Assembly (NCBI GenBank): GCA_001184205.1
Contig: LBMP01000006.1
Coordinates: 124,001 to 188,000 of the forward strand
DNA length: 64,000 bases
DNA from: Desulfocarbo indianensis
GTDB lineage: Bacteria; Desulfobacterota; Desulfarculia; Desulfarculales; Desulfarculaceae
Reading direction: 5' to 3'
Part shown: in pieces, positions 1 through 8,992 of the stretch
Layout: each line of letters begins with the position of its first letter
Position numbering within the stretch: the stretch's first letter is position 1
Position numbers and translations under genes: made by a program
Notes under the pieces: model-generated
The model's input: only the letters and a program-made list of their open reading frames with translations
Databases searched by the model: none
What the model was told of the DNA's origin: nothing

Positions 1-1528
1 AGCCGACCTCATAGGTGGTGGTGTATTCAGGGTCCACGTCATGCTTGATCACGTCCCGGCTGGTGCTGAGCACGTTGTAGGCCCCGGAGCGGTAGCCCTG
101 GTAGATGGTGGCGTAGAGTCTTTGGCCAGGGATGAACTCATAGGCGGCGCTTACCCTGGGCAGGAGGGCCAGCCAGTCTTGATCATCCTCGAACTTTTCC
201 GCGCCGTAACCGATCCCGTTCATGCCGTATGAGGTCTTCCAGTCCACCTCGATCCGTTCCCAGTCCATCCTCAGGGCGGCGGTGAATTCCACCTTGGGCC
301 AGGGGCGGTATTGGACCTGGCCGAACAGGGCCGCGTTGTCGGTGGTCAGCTCCGAATAGGATTTTTGGAACATGCCCGGATAACTTCCCCAAGCCGCGGC
401 CTGGGAGCCGAAGCTGAAGTCCAAATCGTAGGTGCCCTTTTGGCGCATCAGGTACAGTCCGGCCATCCATTGCCAAACCGCGTCCTGGTCGGTGGTGGAG
501 AGGCGCAGTTCCTGGGATATAGTCTGGTAGTCTTCCTGATAGTCCAGGATAATGCCGTCCAGCTGGCTCATGTCCTGGTCCATCAGCATGTCAGCGGCGG
601 TGGTGTCCACATAGGCGGTCAGGGAGGTCAGCTCCAGGGAGCCGAAACGCTTCCGCACCCGCAGGCCAGGGGAGAACATGGAGCCGTCATCATGACCCAC
701 CAGGTTGTTTAGGGTGTGAATGCTCCCGCCCTTGTCCACGTTGGTGAAACTGTCGTTGCCCGAGTCGAAGCGGTCCACATTCAGGGAAAGGGTCATGTCG
801 CAGGTGTCGCTGGGGGTGAAGACTATCTTGCCCCTGCCGGAGGCCTGGCTGCCGTCATTGGTGTCATCGCGGTGGTGATAGTCGTTTTCTATCCAGCCGT
901 CCGTGCTGGTGAAGCGGGCGGCAAACCTGACACCCACCTGGTCGGTCACCGGGCCGCCTGCCGCGCCGGTCACCTCATAGGTGTTGAAACTGCCGTAGCG
1001 GGCCCTTACCTGGGCGTTCAGGGTGTCGCCCGGGTCCTTGGTTATGATGTTCAGGTGGCCGGCGTGGGTGTTGCGGCCGAAAAGCGAACCCACGCCGCCG
1101 CGCACCACCTCGATCCGCTCCACGTCGAAAAATGCGTCACTGCCCACATAGGGCATGGAAACGCCGTCCAAGCTGGAGTAGCTGGTGAAGACCATGTTGC
1201 TCATGGCCCCCATGCCCCGGAAGCTGATCTCCGTCCAGTGGTTGCCGGGTTTCAGGTAATTGACATTGGGCAGGAAATTCGTCAGTTGGTCGGCCTGGCT
1301 GATCTGGTAGTCATCCAGATCATCTCCGCTCAGGACCGATATGCTCATGGGAAGCTGGTTAACGTCCTTGCTGGTGGTTTTGTCGGCCGTGACCATCACC
1401 GCGTCCAGCTTGACCGCTTCCTTATCCTCCGCGGACGGCGAGGTCTCCCCCGCCATGGTGTCGCGCCCTCCGGCGATGGCGAGTAACAGCGTCAGAAGCA
1501 CTATGAGGCCATATTTTTTCAGCGGCAT
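1..1528 (-). CDS. TonB-dependent outer-membrane receptor, 3' end beyond the window
   Basis: Reading the minus strand from an ATG at 1528 (RBS AAGGGGA just upstream) gives 509 uninterrupted residues running off the left edge. A hydrophobic signal peptide (about residues 1-26) is followed by a TonB-box-like LDAVMVTADK (41-50) and a plug domain with FDVERIEVVRGG (134-145) and LFGRNTHAGHLNIITK (149-164), then beta-barrel sequence; the last visible residues are the barrel motif YTTTYEVG. The family imports ferric siderophores, haem, cobalamin or other large ligands using TonB-ExbBD energy. It is similar in style to the receptor at 4337-6469. The DtxR-type gene on the same strand and the feo genes nearby suggest an iron ligand, but the substrate is inferred. 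The missing part is perhaps the last 150-200 residues. Confidence 0.93.
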   Translation of the reverse strand, partial: MPLKKYGLIVLLTLLLAIAGGRDTMAGETSPSAEDKEAVKLDAVMVTADKTTSKDVNQLPMSISVLSGDDLDDYQISQADQLTNFLPNVNYLKPGNHWTEISFRGMGAMSNMVFTSYSSLDGVSMPYVGSDAFFDVERIEVVRGGVGSLFGRNTHAGHLNIITKDPGDTLNAQVRARYGSFNTYEVTGAAGGPVTDQVGVRFAARFTSTDGWIENDYHHRDDTNDGSQASGRGKIVFTPSDTCDMTLSLNVDRFDSGNDSFTNVDKGGSIHTLNNLVGHDDGSMFSPGLRVRKRFGSLELTSLTAYVDTTAADMLMDQDMSQLDGIILDYQEDYQTISQELRLSTTDQDAVWQWMAGLYLMRQKGTYDLDFSFGSQAAAWGSYPGMFQKSYSELTTDNAALFGQVQYRPWPKVEFTAALRMDWERIEVDWKTSYGMNGIGYGAEKFEDDQDWLALLPRVSAAYEFIPGQRLYATIYQGYRSGAYNVLSTSRDVIKHDVDPEYTTTYEVG

Positions 1529-2187
1529 TTAGTCGTCCCCTTGCGATGGCGTAAAAGGCCTGGCCAAAACGGGCGGCACTGCCGCTCCCTTTCGGGCCAC
1601 CAACTGACTGGCGGGATATTTTCCCCCTGCGGGTCCCCGCGCGGGCGCGGTCCAAAACCGTGGCCGCATTGCGGAGCCTGCCCGACGGCGCCAGGCATGC
1701 ACGCCATGATCCCGCCCGCATACTCACCTTCCCGCTTGAGCCCTTAACCCGACCCCAAGCGATGGTATGCGCGAAAACTAGCAGCGGGCATCACCAGGGT
1801 CTTGAACGCGGCGATGAATTTTTTGAATATCCTGAAGAATAAAGAGGAGCCCGCTTGGCTGGCGCCAGGCCCGCCAGCGGTGGAACCCGAATCGCGCATA
1901 TACATGGGCAGGACGGTAGCGTGGAATCGAAAAGTGCCTGAGGCTGGTTGTTTAGGAGTGGTCGAGACCAGTGGACAGACGATCGCGCCGCCGGCGCGAG
2001 GAGGGGCGATAAATGGCCAAGCTGACTTAACCCGATCCAGGATAAGGTCATCGCATCTCAAGTGCGTGCTAGCTTGGCCTCTAAATCAGGGCTGAGGGCA
2101 AAAAGAAAGGCGTTTTATGAAGGGCCAGGATGCACCCCTGGGGTTGGCCGCAGTCGCGGGTGGCGAGGTTGGCCAGGAGTGGCGCTT
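1529..2187. other. intergenic region, no gene recognised
   Basis: About 660 bases separate the receptor start from the DtxR-type gene. The short open frames on both strands here lack good ribosome sites and any recognisable family, so I call none. The stretch next to 1528 must hold the receptor promoter and leader. I looked on the minus strand for a cobalamin riboswitch B12 box and did not find one. Small self-complementary words are present (for example TGGCGCCA near 1859-1868), but no convincing terminator. Confidence 0.5.
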
Positions 2188-2715
2188 CTATTTATCATAC
2201 AGGTTGGCCAGGCACTGGCCGATGCACTCCTTGCAGTTGCCCTTGTCCTGGCCGCCCCAGCAGAACTTGTCGAAGGAATCGATCCAGACCTTGTTGGTGC
2301 GGGGGCATTTATGCATGAATTCCAGGAACTGGACCATGCGCTCAATGACCTCCTCGTCGAGAACATGCTCGGCGCGGCAGGCGTTCTGCTCCGCCTTTTC
2401 CCGGGAGATGCGCAAAACTTGATTCAGGTAGGTGGTCAGAGTCTTATGGCGGTGGATGATGCGCTGGGCCAGTTCCTCGCCTGCCTTGGTGAGGGTTATG
2501 TGGCTGTAGGGCTGGTAGTTTATCAGGCCCTTTTCGCTCAGGCTCTTGAGGGCGGAGGTCACGGTGCCCCGGGCCACGCTCAGCCGGTCGGCGATGTCCT
2601 TGGCCCGGGCCACGTGGTCTTCTTGCTGCAAAGCCGCGATGACCTCCAGATAATCCTCCAAATGAGAGGTCAGATCCTCGGGGTCTCTCGTTAAAGGACT
2701 GCTTACTATGGACAT
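2188..2715 (-). CDS. DtxR/MntR-family metal-dependent repressor with Cys-rich C-terminus
   Basis: A 175-residue protein from the ATG at 2715; an upstream in-frame extension to 2766 has no better ribosome site. Residues about 15-75 form the winged helix (VARAKDIADRLSVARGTVTS) and about 80-140 the dimerisation/metal domain, with HRHKTL and ACRAEHVLDEEV supplying the His, Cys, Glu and His ligands expected in DtxR-type regulators; the Cys is more DtxR-like (iron) than MntR-like. Unusually, the protein ends in a Cys-rich tail (CPRTNK... FCWGG... NCKECIGQC) rather than an SH3-like domain. Such tails could sense metal or redox, which is an inference. It lies among TonB receptors and feoAB, so it probably represses iron uptake when ferrous iron is plentiful, and may also act on the promoter at 34.1 kb. 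Confidence 0.88.
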   Translation of the reverse strand: MSIVSSPLTRDPEDLTSHLEDYLEVIAALQQEDHVARAKDIADRLSVARGTVTSALKSLSEKGLINYQPYSHITLTKAGEELAQRIIHRHKTLTTYLNQVLRISREKAEQNACRAEHVLDEEVIERMVQFLEFMHKCPRTNKVWIDSFDKFCWGGQDKGNCKECIGQCLANLYDK

Positions 2716-2732
2716 GGAGTGTTCACTCTCTT

Positions 2733-2745
2733 TTAACTTGGTTAA
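2733..2745. promoter_or_regulatory. inverted repeat upstream of the DtxR-type gene, possible operator
   Basis: TTAAC-TTG-GTTAA is a perfect 5-bp inverted repeat with a 3-base spacer, 18 bases before the start codon of the DtxR-type repressor. A second small repeat, GAGTG-TT-CACTC (2717-2728), sits over its ribosome-binding region. The position suits autoregulation, but the sequence is not a textbook DtxR box, so this is tentative. Confidence 0.35.
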
Positions 2746-3168
2746 TATGCTCAAAATATAGCACAAAAGGCATTAAGCCCCAACCAAGCTCGAACCGGCT
2801 ATAGGCCGCTGCGGGGCTGGTGGTCTTTTCGCGTTCAGAGCTATGGGCGCAAAGGGGCCGCCAACCTGGATCAATAGTTAGCCAAGGCGCCAGGCTGCTG
2901 AGGCCGGGTCGCGCGCAGCTTCGGGGAGCGGTTCAGCCGCGAACGCGGCGACGCCTGGCGGTGGAGGAGGGTGGGGCAACGCATTTTGAAAGATGTTGAC
3001 AACAATGCCGCGCCATGGAATTATTTCGTTTAATAGTTTGAGCACTCAAACAATAGCATCGACCAAAATGCCGGACGGGAATTAATTAGCAACTTCCGAC
3101 GCGGCCTACATTGCCCGCCAAACCCCTGCGATTGCTGAAGACGGCGAAGGTACGAACGTGGCCAAAAA
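2746..3168. other. divergent intergenic region between repressor and AraC regulator
   Basis: About 420 bases contain the back-to-back promoters of the DtxR-type gene (minus) and the AraC-type gene (plus). The part from 3000 on is AT-richer than its surroundings. It contains GTTTGAG-CA-CTCAAAC at 3036-3051 (listed separately). No open frame here looks like a gene. Confidence 0.5.
3036..3051. promoter_or_regulatory. 7-bp inverted repeat, candidate operator of the AraC-type gene
   Basis: GTTTGAG-CA-CTCAAAC has perfect 7-bp arms with a 2-base spacer, in an AT-rich stretch about 120 bases before the AraC-type start. AraC proteins usually bind direct repeats, so this palindrome may belong to another regulator. 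Confidence 0.4.
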
Positions 3169-4167
3169 ATGACGCAACCCATTTCGTTCAATCCATTCAA
3201 CGATGAAGCCATCCGCCAGAATTTGCATTCCCTCAAAGCGCGGCACATCGATACCTTCAATGGAATCCTGTTGACGCAGGTGGATTTCTTCTCTCCCCAA
3301 AACCAGGCTCCGAAAGTGCGAGTCACAAACCCTTTGTTGGAGTTTTCCTTTCACCTCACCGGACGGGCCAAGGGTTATCTACGTGATGGGCGGTCTAAGG
3401 TTGGCGAGGTGTCAGTGGTCCCCGCCACCAGCCTGGTCTCCTATAACCCCGACGTGGTCTGCCAGATCGAAGTGCAGGGCGGCGAACATTTCCGCGCTCT
3501 CAACGTTTACCTGCCGCCTGATTTGTTGGGGCAGCTATTGGGAGAAGAGCTGAACGCTTTGCCGGCGCCTTTGCAGAGAATCGCCTCCGGCGGGCGTTCG
3601 ATGCCCTTCAATATTGCCGGACGGGTGGATCCGACCATGAAGATGATCGTGGATCAGATAACCAACTGCCCGTTCACCGGCGCTGTAAAGAGAGTCTATT
3701 TGCAGGGCAAGGCCATGGAGCTGATAGCCTGCCGGTTGGCCCATTTCAGATCAGGCGCGGGGGCTGAGGACGGGGCCTGCAAGCTCACGGCTCGGCAGGT
3801 GCGTATGGTGCAGGAGGCCAAGGAGCGGCTGCTGGAACGCTTTGACGACCCGCCGTCCCTTGCCTCGCTCGCCCGCCAGGCCGGGATGAATCCCGGCAAG
3901 CTTACCGAGGGGTTCCGCCGCCTTTACGGCGTCACGGCCTACGGACTGCTGCGCCAGGAACGTATCGCCAGGGCGCGGGAGGCCCTGGAGGGCGGGCAGA
4001 TGAACATCACCGAGACGGCCCATTTTTTCGGCTACAGCGACGCCTCCCATTTCATCCGGGAGTTCGCGCGGCATTACGGAACCACTCCCGGCGTTTTCCT
4101 GAAGGCCCGCAACCGATTGAGCCCCCACCGGGCGACGGCCCTAAAGGCCGATGATGCCGATCAATAG
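3169..4167 (+). CDS. AraC-family transcriptional regulator, PchR-like
   Basis: A 332-residue protein. Residues 1 to about 220 form a ligand-sensing part like that of PchR-type regulators. The last ~110 residues are the two-helix-turn-helix AraC domain: LTARQVRMVQEAKERLLERF, then SLASLARQAGMNPGKLTEGF and ITETAHFFGYSDASHFIREF, ending with the typical HYGTTPGVFLKAR. PchR-like proteins activate TonB-dependent receptor genes when the cognate ferric siderophore is present. The receptor gene starts 170 bases downstream on the same strand, which fits a local activator. The start has only a weak ribosome site; no better in-frame start lies nearby. The effector is unknown. Confidence 0.9.
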   Translation: MTQPISFNPFNDEAIRQNLHSLKARHIDTFNGILLTQVDFFSPQNQAPKVRVTNPLLEFSFHLTGRAKGYLRDGRSKVGEVSVVPATSLVSYNPDVVCQIEVQGGEHFRALNVYLPPDLLGQLLGEELNALPAPLQRIASGGRSMPFNIAGRVDPTMKMIVDQITNCPFTGAVKRVYLQGKAMELIACRLAHFRSGAGAEDGACKLTARQVRMVQEAKERLLERFDDPPSLASLARQAGMNPGKLTEGFRRLYGVTAYGLLRQERIARAREALEGGQMNITETAHFFGYSDASHFIREFARHYGTTPGVFLKARNRLSPHRATALKADDADQ

Positions 4168-4228
4168 GCAGCCCTACAAAAAGAGAACCAAATACAATTT
4201 CTCGTGACCCAAGTTCTATCCCCAATAT

Positions 4229-4250
4229 TTGACTCGCCTTAGAATATTCT
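4229..4250 (+). promoter_or_regulatory. possible promoter and palindrome upstream of receptor-feoAB
   Basis: TTGACT (4229-4234) looks like a -35 element. It is followed by the perfect 10-bp palindrome AGAATATTCT (4241-4250), within a TTAGAATATTCT context that loosely resembles the TTAGGATATCTAA site at the feo promoter near 34.09 kb. A clear -10 box is not obvious. It lies about 90 bases before the receptor start. Confidence 0.35.
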
Positions 4251-4336
4251 CCGGTTAAAACATTATGAACGGACCGGTGTCGGCGCTCCCGCGGATGCCG
4301 CCATTTGCTCCACCAGGGGGATAGGGGAGGTAACGG

Positions 4337-6469
4337 ATGATGCTAGGACGCCAAGGGATCAAAGCACTTTTGCCTGCAATGCTCATCTGGTTGCTTTTGG
4401 CCGGTCTGCCCGCCTCTGCCCAAGACAAACCAGCCGACCAGGCCCAATCATCAGAGGCGGTCCCCTTGGCCACCATGAAGGTGACCGCCGAGAAGCGCGA
4501 CGCCAGCGCCCAGGAAACCGCGGTGAGCATCACCACCATTTCCGAGAACACCGTGGAGGACGCCCAGCTCTGGTCCACCGAGGACCTGGTCCGCCTGGTG
4601 CCCAATCTCCACATGGTGAAAACCGGCAACCACTCCCTGGCCGGATTTCTGGCCATCCGCGGCATAACGAGCTGGATGGGCGGCGAGCCCACGGTGGGGT
4701 TCTATATAGATGATGTGTACTACTCCAACTACGACACCGAGCTCTTGGACGTGGAGCGCATCGAGGTGCTGAAAGGGCCGCAAGGGACGCTTTACGGGCG
4801 CAACACCGAAGCCGGCGTGGTGAACGTGGTTTCCGCCGAGCCGGCCAAGGAAAGCTGGGAGGGCAGGGCCTCTGCCTCGCTGGCCAACTACAACACCCAG
4901 ATGTACCGGGCGCATGTAACCGGGCCGGTGGTGGACGATAAATTTTTCATCCGCATAGCGGCCAAGCAGACCATCTCCGACGGTTATTTCAAGAATACCC
5001 ACCTTGATGACGGCAAGGCCGACGACCTCGATGATTTCAGCGCCCGCCTCACCGCCCTCTGGACGCCAAGCGACGCATGGGACATCGAGTTCAGCTCCGA
5101 GCTTATGAGGTTCCGGGACGGCAACGCCTCCTTTGCCCCGCTGGCCCAACTGCGCGATCATCCCAACGACGTGTCAGTGGATTACAACGGATACGCCGAC
5201 TATGACGCGACGACCCAGAGGGTGCGGTTGAAATACAAGGGCAGTTCCTTCAATGCCACCGCCATTACCGCTTACCGCAAGGAGGAGAACAAGGACGAAA
5301 ACGACCTGGACTTCAGCTCCATGGACCTGATGCGTCTGGCCACGGATACCGAAAACGATATGTTCAGCCAGGAGATCAGATTCTCATCGCCGGACGACGG
5401 CAGGGCTCTGCAGTGGCTGACCGGAGCGTTTTTCTTCAACGAAAAGAGAAACCAGGACGTGGGCATGGAGTCCCGGATGCAGACCATGCTGCCGCCCTTC
5501 ACCTATATGACCACCAGCGATGTCGACGTAAACGGTTATGCCGTCTTCGGCCAATGCTCTTACCGTTTTTTCGATGCGCTCCGTTTGACCTTGGGTTTGC
5601 GTTACGACCACGAGGAAAAGGATTTCAACTCCAAGCAGTATTATTCCCCGGACTTGAGCGTCTACGGCATGACGCCCACCCATGAAGCGGCCGACGCCTC
5701 CTGGAACGAACTCCTGCCCAAGTTTTCCGTGGATTATACCTTCCGCAAGGGGCTGATGGCCTACGCCAGCGTGGCCAAGGGTTATAAAAGCGGCGGCTTC
5801 AACAGCCTGGCCCCGGCGTCCTATAAATCCTACGACCCGGAGTACACCACCAATTACGAAGTGGGCTTGAAAAGCTCCTGGGCCGACGACCGCCTGGTGA
5901 TCAACCTGGCCCTGTTTCACATTGACTGGACAGACCAGCAGATCGAGCAACAGGCCTATCCCCAGGCCATCACCAAGAACGCGGGAGAGTCCACCAGCCA
6001 GGGCTTTGAAATCGAAATGGCGGCCAAGCCCATGCGCGGCCTGGAGCTCAGCGCCGGCTTCGGATATGTGCAGGCCACGTTCGACGATTACACCGACGAC
6101 ATCCTGGACGGCACCACGGGCCAGAAGATCGGCCAAGTGGATTACGCCGGAAACGACATCCCCAACGTGCCGGAATACACCTTCAACCTGGCGGCCCAAT
6201 ACAGCTCACCCAGCGGCCTCTTCGCCCGGGCTTCGTTGTACGGTGTGGGGCCGTTCTATTGGGATTCGGCCAACACCCAGAAGGAGGACGCCTACGAGAC
6301 CATCAACGCCAAGCTGGGCTGGGAATGGGAAAACCTCCGGTTCTACTTATGGGGCAAGAACCTCTTTGACAAGGATTATGTCACCCGCGCTTTCGAGATG
6401 GAAGGCGTCTGGTACGGCCGCTCCGGAGACCCGGCCACCTACGGCATAACCCTGGAAGGACGCTTCTAG
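4337..6469 (+). CDS. TonB-dependent receptor (putative ferric-siderophore)
   Basis: A complete 710-residue receptor. GGGGAGG (4324-4330) is the ribosome site. Signal peptide about 1-29, with cleavage near PASAQD; TonB box around ATMKVTAEKR (45-54); plug with VERIEVLKGPQGTLYGRNTE (about 135-154); beta-barrel with TTNYEVGLKSS and the terminal ITLEGRF ending in the Phe typical of outer-membrane proteins. Downstream of a PchR-like regulator and one base before feoA, so the operon couples outer-membrane uptake with inner-membrane ferrous-iron transport. A ferric-siderophore ligand is likely but not proved, since a reduction step would be needed before FeoB. Confidence 0.95.
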   Translation: MMLGRQGIKALLPAMLIWLLLAGLPASAQDKPADQAQSSEAVPLATMKVTAEKRDASAQETAVSITTISENTVEDAQLWSTEDLVRLVPNLHMVKTGNHSLAGFLAIRGITSWMGGEPTVGFYIDDVYYSNYDTELLDVERIEVLKGPQGTLYGRNTEAGVVNVVSAEPAKESWEGRASASLANYNTQMYRAHVTGPVVDDKFFIRIAAKQTISDGYFKNTHLDDGKADDLDDFSARLTALWTPSDAWDIEFSSELMRFRDGNASFAPLAQLRDHPNDVSVDYNGYADYDATTQRVRLKYKGSSFNATAITAYRKEENKDENDLDFSSMDLMRLATDTENDMFSQEIRFSSPDDGRALQWLTGAFFFNEKRNQDVGMESRMQTMLPPFTYMTTSDVDVNGYAVFGQCSYRFFDALRLTLGLRYDHEEKDFNSKQYYSPDLSVYGMTPTHEAADASWNELLPKFSVDYTFRKGLMAYASVAKGYKSGGFNSLAPASYKSYDPEYTTNYEVGLKSSWADDRLVINLALFHIDWTDQQIEQQAYPQAITKNAGESTSQGFEIEMAAKPMRGLELSAGFGYVQATFDDYTDDILDGTTGQKIGQVDYAGNDIPNVPEYTFNLAAQYSSPSGLFARASLYGVGPFYWDSANTQKEDAYETINAKLGWEWENLRFYLWGKNLFDKDYVTRAFEMEGVWYGRSGDPATYGITLEGRF

Positions 6470-6470
6470 G

Positions 6471-6740
6471 ATGGAAGTCGGTTCGAGCATGCGCTTGGAT
6501 GAGTTGCAGCCTGGCGGCCGGGCCCTGATTAGCGAGGTCCGCGGGAAGCCGCTGTTCATCAGCCGGGTTTGCGCCCTGGGGTTCACACCGGGAACCGAGG
6601 TGCTGATGGTGCGCAACCACAGGAGAGGACCCTTGATCGCCTACCTGCGCGACACCCTGGTGGCCTTGGGAAGGCCGGAGGCGGCGGGCGTGCGCCTGCT
6701 CGCCCGCCAACAACGGCCGGTTGCGGAGGAAAGAGGATAG
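6471..6740 (+). CDS. feoA: FeoA-family ferrous iron transport accessory protein
   Basis: An 89-residue SH3-like FeoA domain with LDELQPGGRALISEV, ALGFTPGTEVLMV and a final strand near VRLLARQ. GGAAGGA (6454-6460) supports the ATG at 6471; the ATG at 6489, giving a more typical MRLDEL start, is the alternative. FeoA binds or modulates the FeoB G protein at the cytoplasmic face. It starts right after the receptor stop, and its end overlaps or abuts the feoB start region, so the three genes are surely cotranscribed. Confidence 0.92.
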   Translation: MEVGSSMRLDELQPGGRALISEVRGKPLFISRVCALGFTPGTEVLMVRNHRRGPLIAYLRDTLVALGRPEAAGVRLLARQQRPVAEERG

Positions 6741-6744
6741 ATCA

Positions 6745-8808
6745 GTGCAAGCCATCGAACCTGGCGCTGAGTTGCGCGTGGCCCTAGCCGGCCAGCCCAA
6801 CACCGGCAAGTCGACCCTGTTCAACCGCCTGACCGGGCTGAACCAGCACGTGGGCAACTGGCCCGGCAAGACCGTGGAGAAGAAGGAGGGCAGCTTCTCG
6901 GTCAACGGATTCAGGGGCCAGGTCATTGATCTGCCCGGCACCTACAGCTTGACGGCCAACTCCCTGGAGGAAAAGATCGCGCGCGATTTCCTCATCAACC
7001 AGGGAGCGGACGTGGTGGTGGTGGTGGTGGACGCCTCCCAACTGGAGCGCTCGCTATACATGGCGGTGGAGGTCCTCCTGCTACCCGTAAAGGTGGTCGT
7101 CGCCCTCAACATGGTGGACGTGGCCGAAAAAATGGGCCTGTCGCTGGATAGCAAGGCGCTGGCGGCCTCCCTGCGGGTTCCCGTGGTTCCCATGGCCGCC
7201 GCAAAGGGGCGGGGCATGGAGGAGCTTCTGGAGACCCTGATCCGGGTGTCAGCCCAGGCCGGGCCGGTACAGGAGCGCGGCGCCAGATTGGAGCAAGCCT
7301 TCGAGGAGATGGTCGGCAGCGTAAGGGAAATCATCCACGGCGCGGTGCCCAGGCCCTACACCGAATCCTGGATGGCGCTGAAGCTGGTGGAGCAAGATGG
7401 TGAGGCGGCCGAAATAATGAAGGCTCGCCTCGATGACCAGTCCTGGCGCGCGTTGCAAGACCTGCTGGCCGGCCGTCAAGACGCGCTCGCGGCGGGGTCG
7501 GCGGCGCGCTTCGAGTGGATCAAGGAGGCGCTATCATCGGCCGCTCAGGAGAAGGAGCGCCAGACCGGTGTGTTTACGCGCTGGGGTTTCGACCGGGCGG
7601 CCACCCACCCCCTGTGGGGCAAGCTCATAGCCGGCGCGGTCCTGATCCTTTCCGTCCTGGCCACCTACATCGCCTGCCTACCGCCCATGACCTTGGGCTT
7701 GGGGCTTTTGATCATGCCCAATATCTTGCGCAACGCCCTGTCCGGCGAACTGCCGGGCTGGCTGCTGGCCATGGTGTGCGACGGAATCCTGACCGGCCTG
7801 GGGGTGGCCACCTGCGTCGCCGCCTTCATCGCCGGCGTTTTTCTGGTGCTGGGCTTCTTGGAGGATATCGGCTATCTGGCGCGGCTGTCGTTCGTGTTCG
7901 ACCGTTTCATGCGCCGTCTGGGTCTGCATGGAAAGTCCTTCATACCGCTCACCATGGGCTTTGTCTGCAACATCATGGCCGTCACAGGCACCCGAGTCAT
8001 CGACGGATGGCGCCAGCGCCTGATTACCCTGCTGCTGGCCCCCCTGGTGCCCTGCAAGGGCCTGCTGGTGGTGATCTCCTTTGTCAGCGTGGTTTTTTTC
8101 GGCCCGGACGCCGCCCTGGTGCTGGCGGCTCTGGCCGTGGTCATGGCCGGCCAATTGTTGTTGACTTCCTTTCTCCTGCGGAGAGGCCTGGTCAAAGGCG
8201 AGGATTGCGGCTTGGTAATGGAACTCCCCCCCTATCACAAGCCCAACTTCAGGACCATCTGGTCTTACGCCGTATCCCGAGTCAGGGCGTTCTTGCGCCA
8301 CGGTTATTGGATCATCGTGATCGCGGCCTTTTTTACCTGGGTGGGGGTCTATTATCCCGACGGCCAGATAGAGACCAGCTACCTGGCCCGCTTCGGGCGG
8401 GCGGTGGAGCCCTTCGGCAGGCTGATGGGCATGGACTGGCGCTTGCTGATGACCTTTCTGGTGGCGTTCAGTTCCAAGGAGGCGACCCTGGGGGCCATGG
8501 CGGTCATATACGGCGCGGGCAACACCTCGCGCACGGCCATAGAGGGTCTTTACATGGACCAGGGGTTGATGATGAACATCCAAACCCAATTGGGAGCCTT
8601 TTTAACCACCGCCGGGATATCGCAAGCCAGCGCCCTGGCCTTTTTGTTCGCCATATTTTTCTCTTTGCCATGTTTGGGCACCCTGGCCGCCATACACGCG
8701 GAGACCGGCTCCTACAAATGGACCCTGGGGGCCCTGGCCTATTATTTATTCACCTCAGTGTTCATGGGTGCGGCCGCCTACCAGGCGGGATTGCTAATTT
8801 TCCGCTAA
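6745..8808 (+). CDS. feoB: ferrous iron transporter FeoB
   Basis: A GTP-gated Fe(II) importer of the inner membrane, 687 residues from GTG 6745. I chose this start because AGGAAAGAGG lies just before it and the upstream in-frame TTG has none. The G domain has G1 GQPNTGKST (16-24), G3 DLPGTYSL and G4 NMVD. The membrane part has two Gate domains with the FeoB core: GFLEDIGYLARLSFVFDRFM, the short GFVCNIMAV and CKGLLV segments, and a C-terminal FLFAIFFSLPCLGTLA. It is shorter than the second FeoB at 31-33.6 kb, and without that protein's large loop insertion, so the two are not recent duplicates. Operon: receptor-feoA-feoB. Confidence 0.96.
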   Translation: MQAIEPGAELRVALAGQPNTGKSTLFNRLTGLNQHVGNWPGKTVEKKEGSFSVNGFRGQVIDLPGTYSLTANSLEEKIARDFLINQGADVVVVVVDASQLERSLYMAVEVLLLPVKVVVALNMVDVAEKMGLSLDSKALAASLRVPVVPMAAAKGRGMEELLETLIRVSAQAGPVQERGARLEQAFEEMVGSVREIIHGAVPRPYTESWMALKLVEQDGEAAEIMKARLDDQSWRALQDLLAGRQDALAAGSAARFEWIKEALSSAAQEKERQTGVFTRWGFDRAATHPLWGKLIAGAVLILSVLATYIACLPPMTLGLGLLIMPNILRNALSGELPGWLLAMVCDGILTGLGVATCVAAFIAGVFLVLGFLEDIGYLARLSFVFDRFMRRLGLHGKSFIPLTMGFVCNIMAVTGTRVIDGWRQRLITLLLAPLVPCKGLLVVISFVSVVFFGPDAALVLAALAVVMAGQLLLTSFLLRRGLVKGEDCGLVMELPPYHKPNFRTIWSYAVSRVRAFLRHGYWIIVIAAFFTWVGVYYPDGQIETSYLARFGRAVEPFGRLMGMDWRLLMTFLVAFSSKEATLGAMAVIYGAGNTSRTAIEGLYMDQGLMMNIQTQLGAFLTTAGISQASALAFLFAIFFSLPCLGTLAAIHAETGSYKWTLGALAYYLFTSVFMGAAAYQAGLLIFR

Positions 8809-8992
8809 ACGCGCAAAGCGAGCGCCGGTTCTTTGTTTAGGCAGGCGGGTTTGGCCTGTTGCGGGCAAAGGCCCGCCACTACCAACCGCGCGCGGCTCGC
8901 CTCCGCTCCCCGCGGGGACGGTCTTTCCTACGAAGGCGGGCTGGCCGCGGAGTTCGCCTTGCCAGCCGCGAGCGTTTCAAACTCCGCCATTA

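Noticed and set aside
1529-2187. Cobalamin riboswitch upstream of the first TonB receptor
   Set aside because: I looked for the B12 box and the conserved core on the minus strand and could not match them.
8861-8876. Hairpin GCGGGC-AAAG-GCCCGC after feoB
   Set aside because: Short stem with no T-run on the plus strand; not enough for a terminator call.
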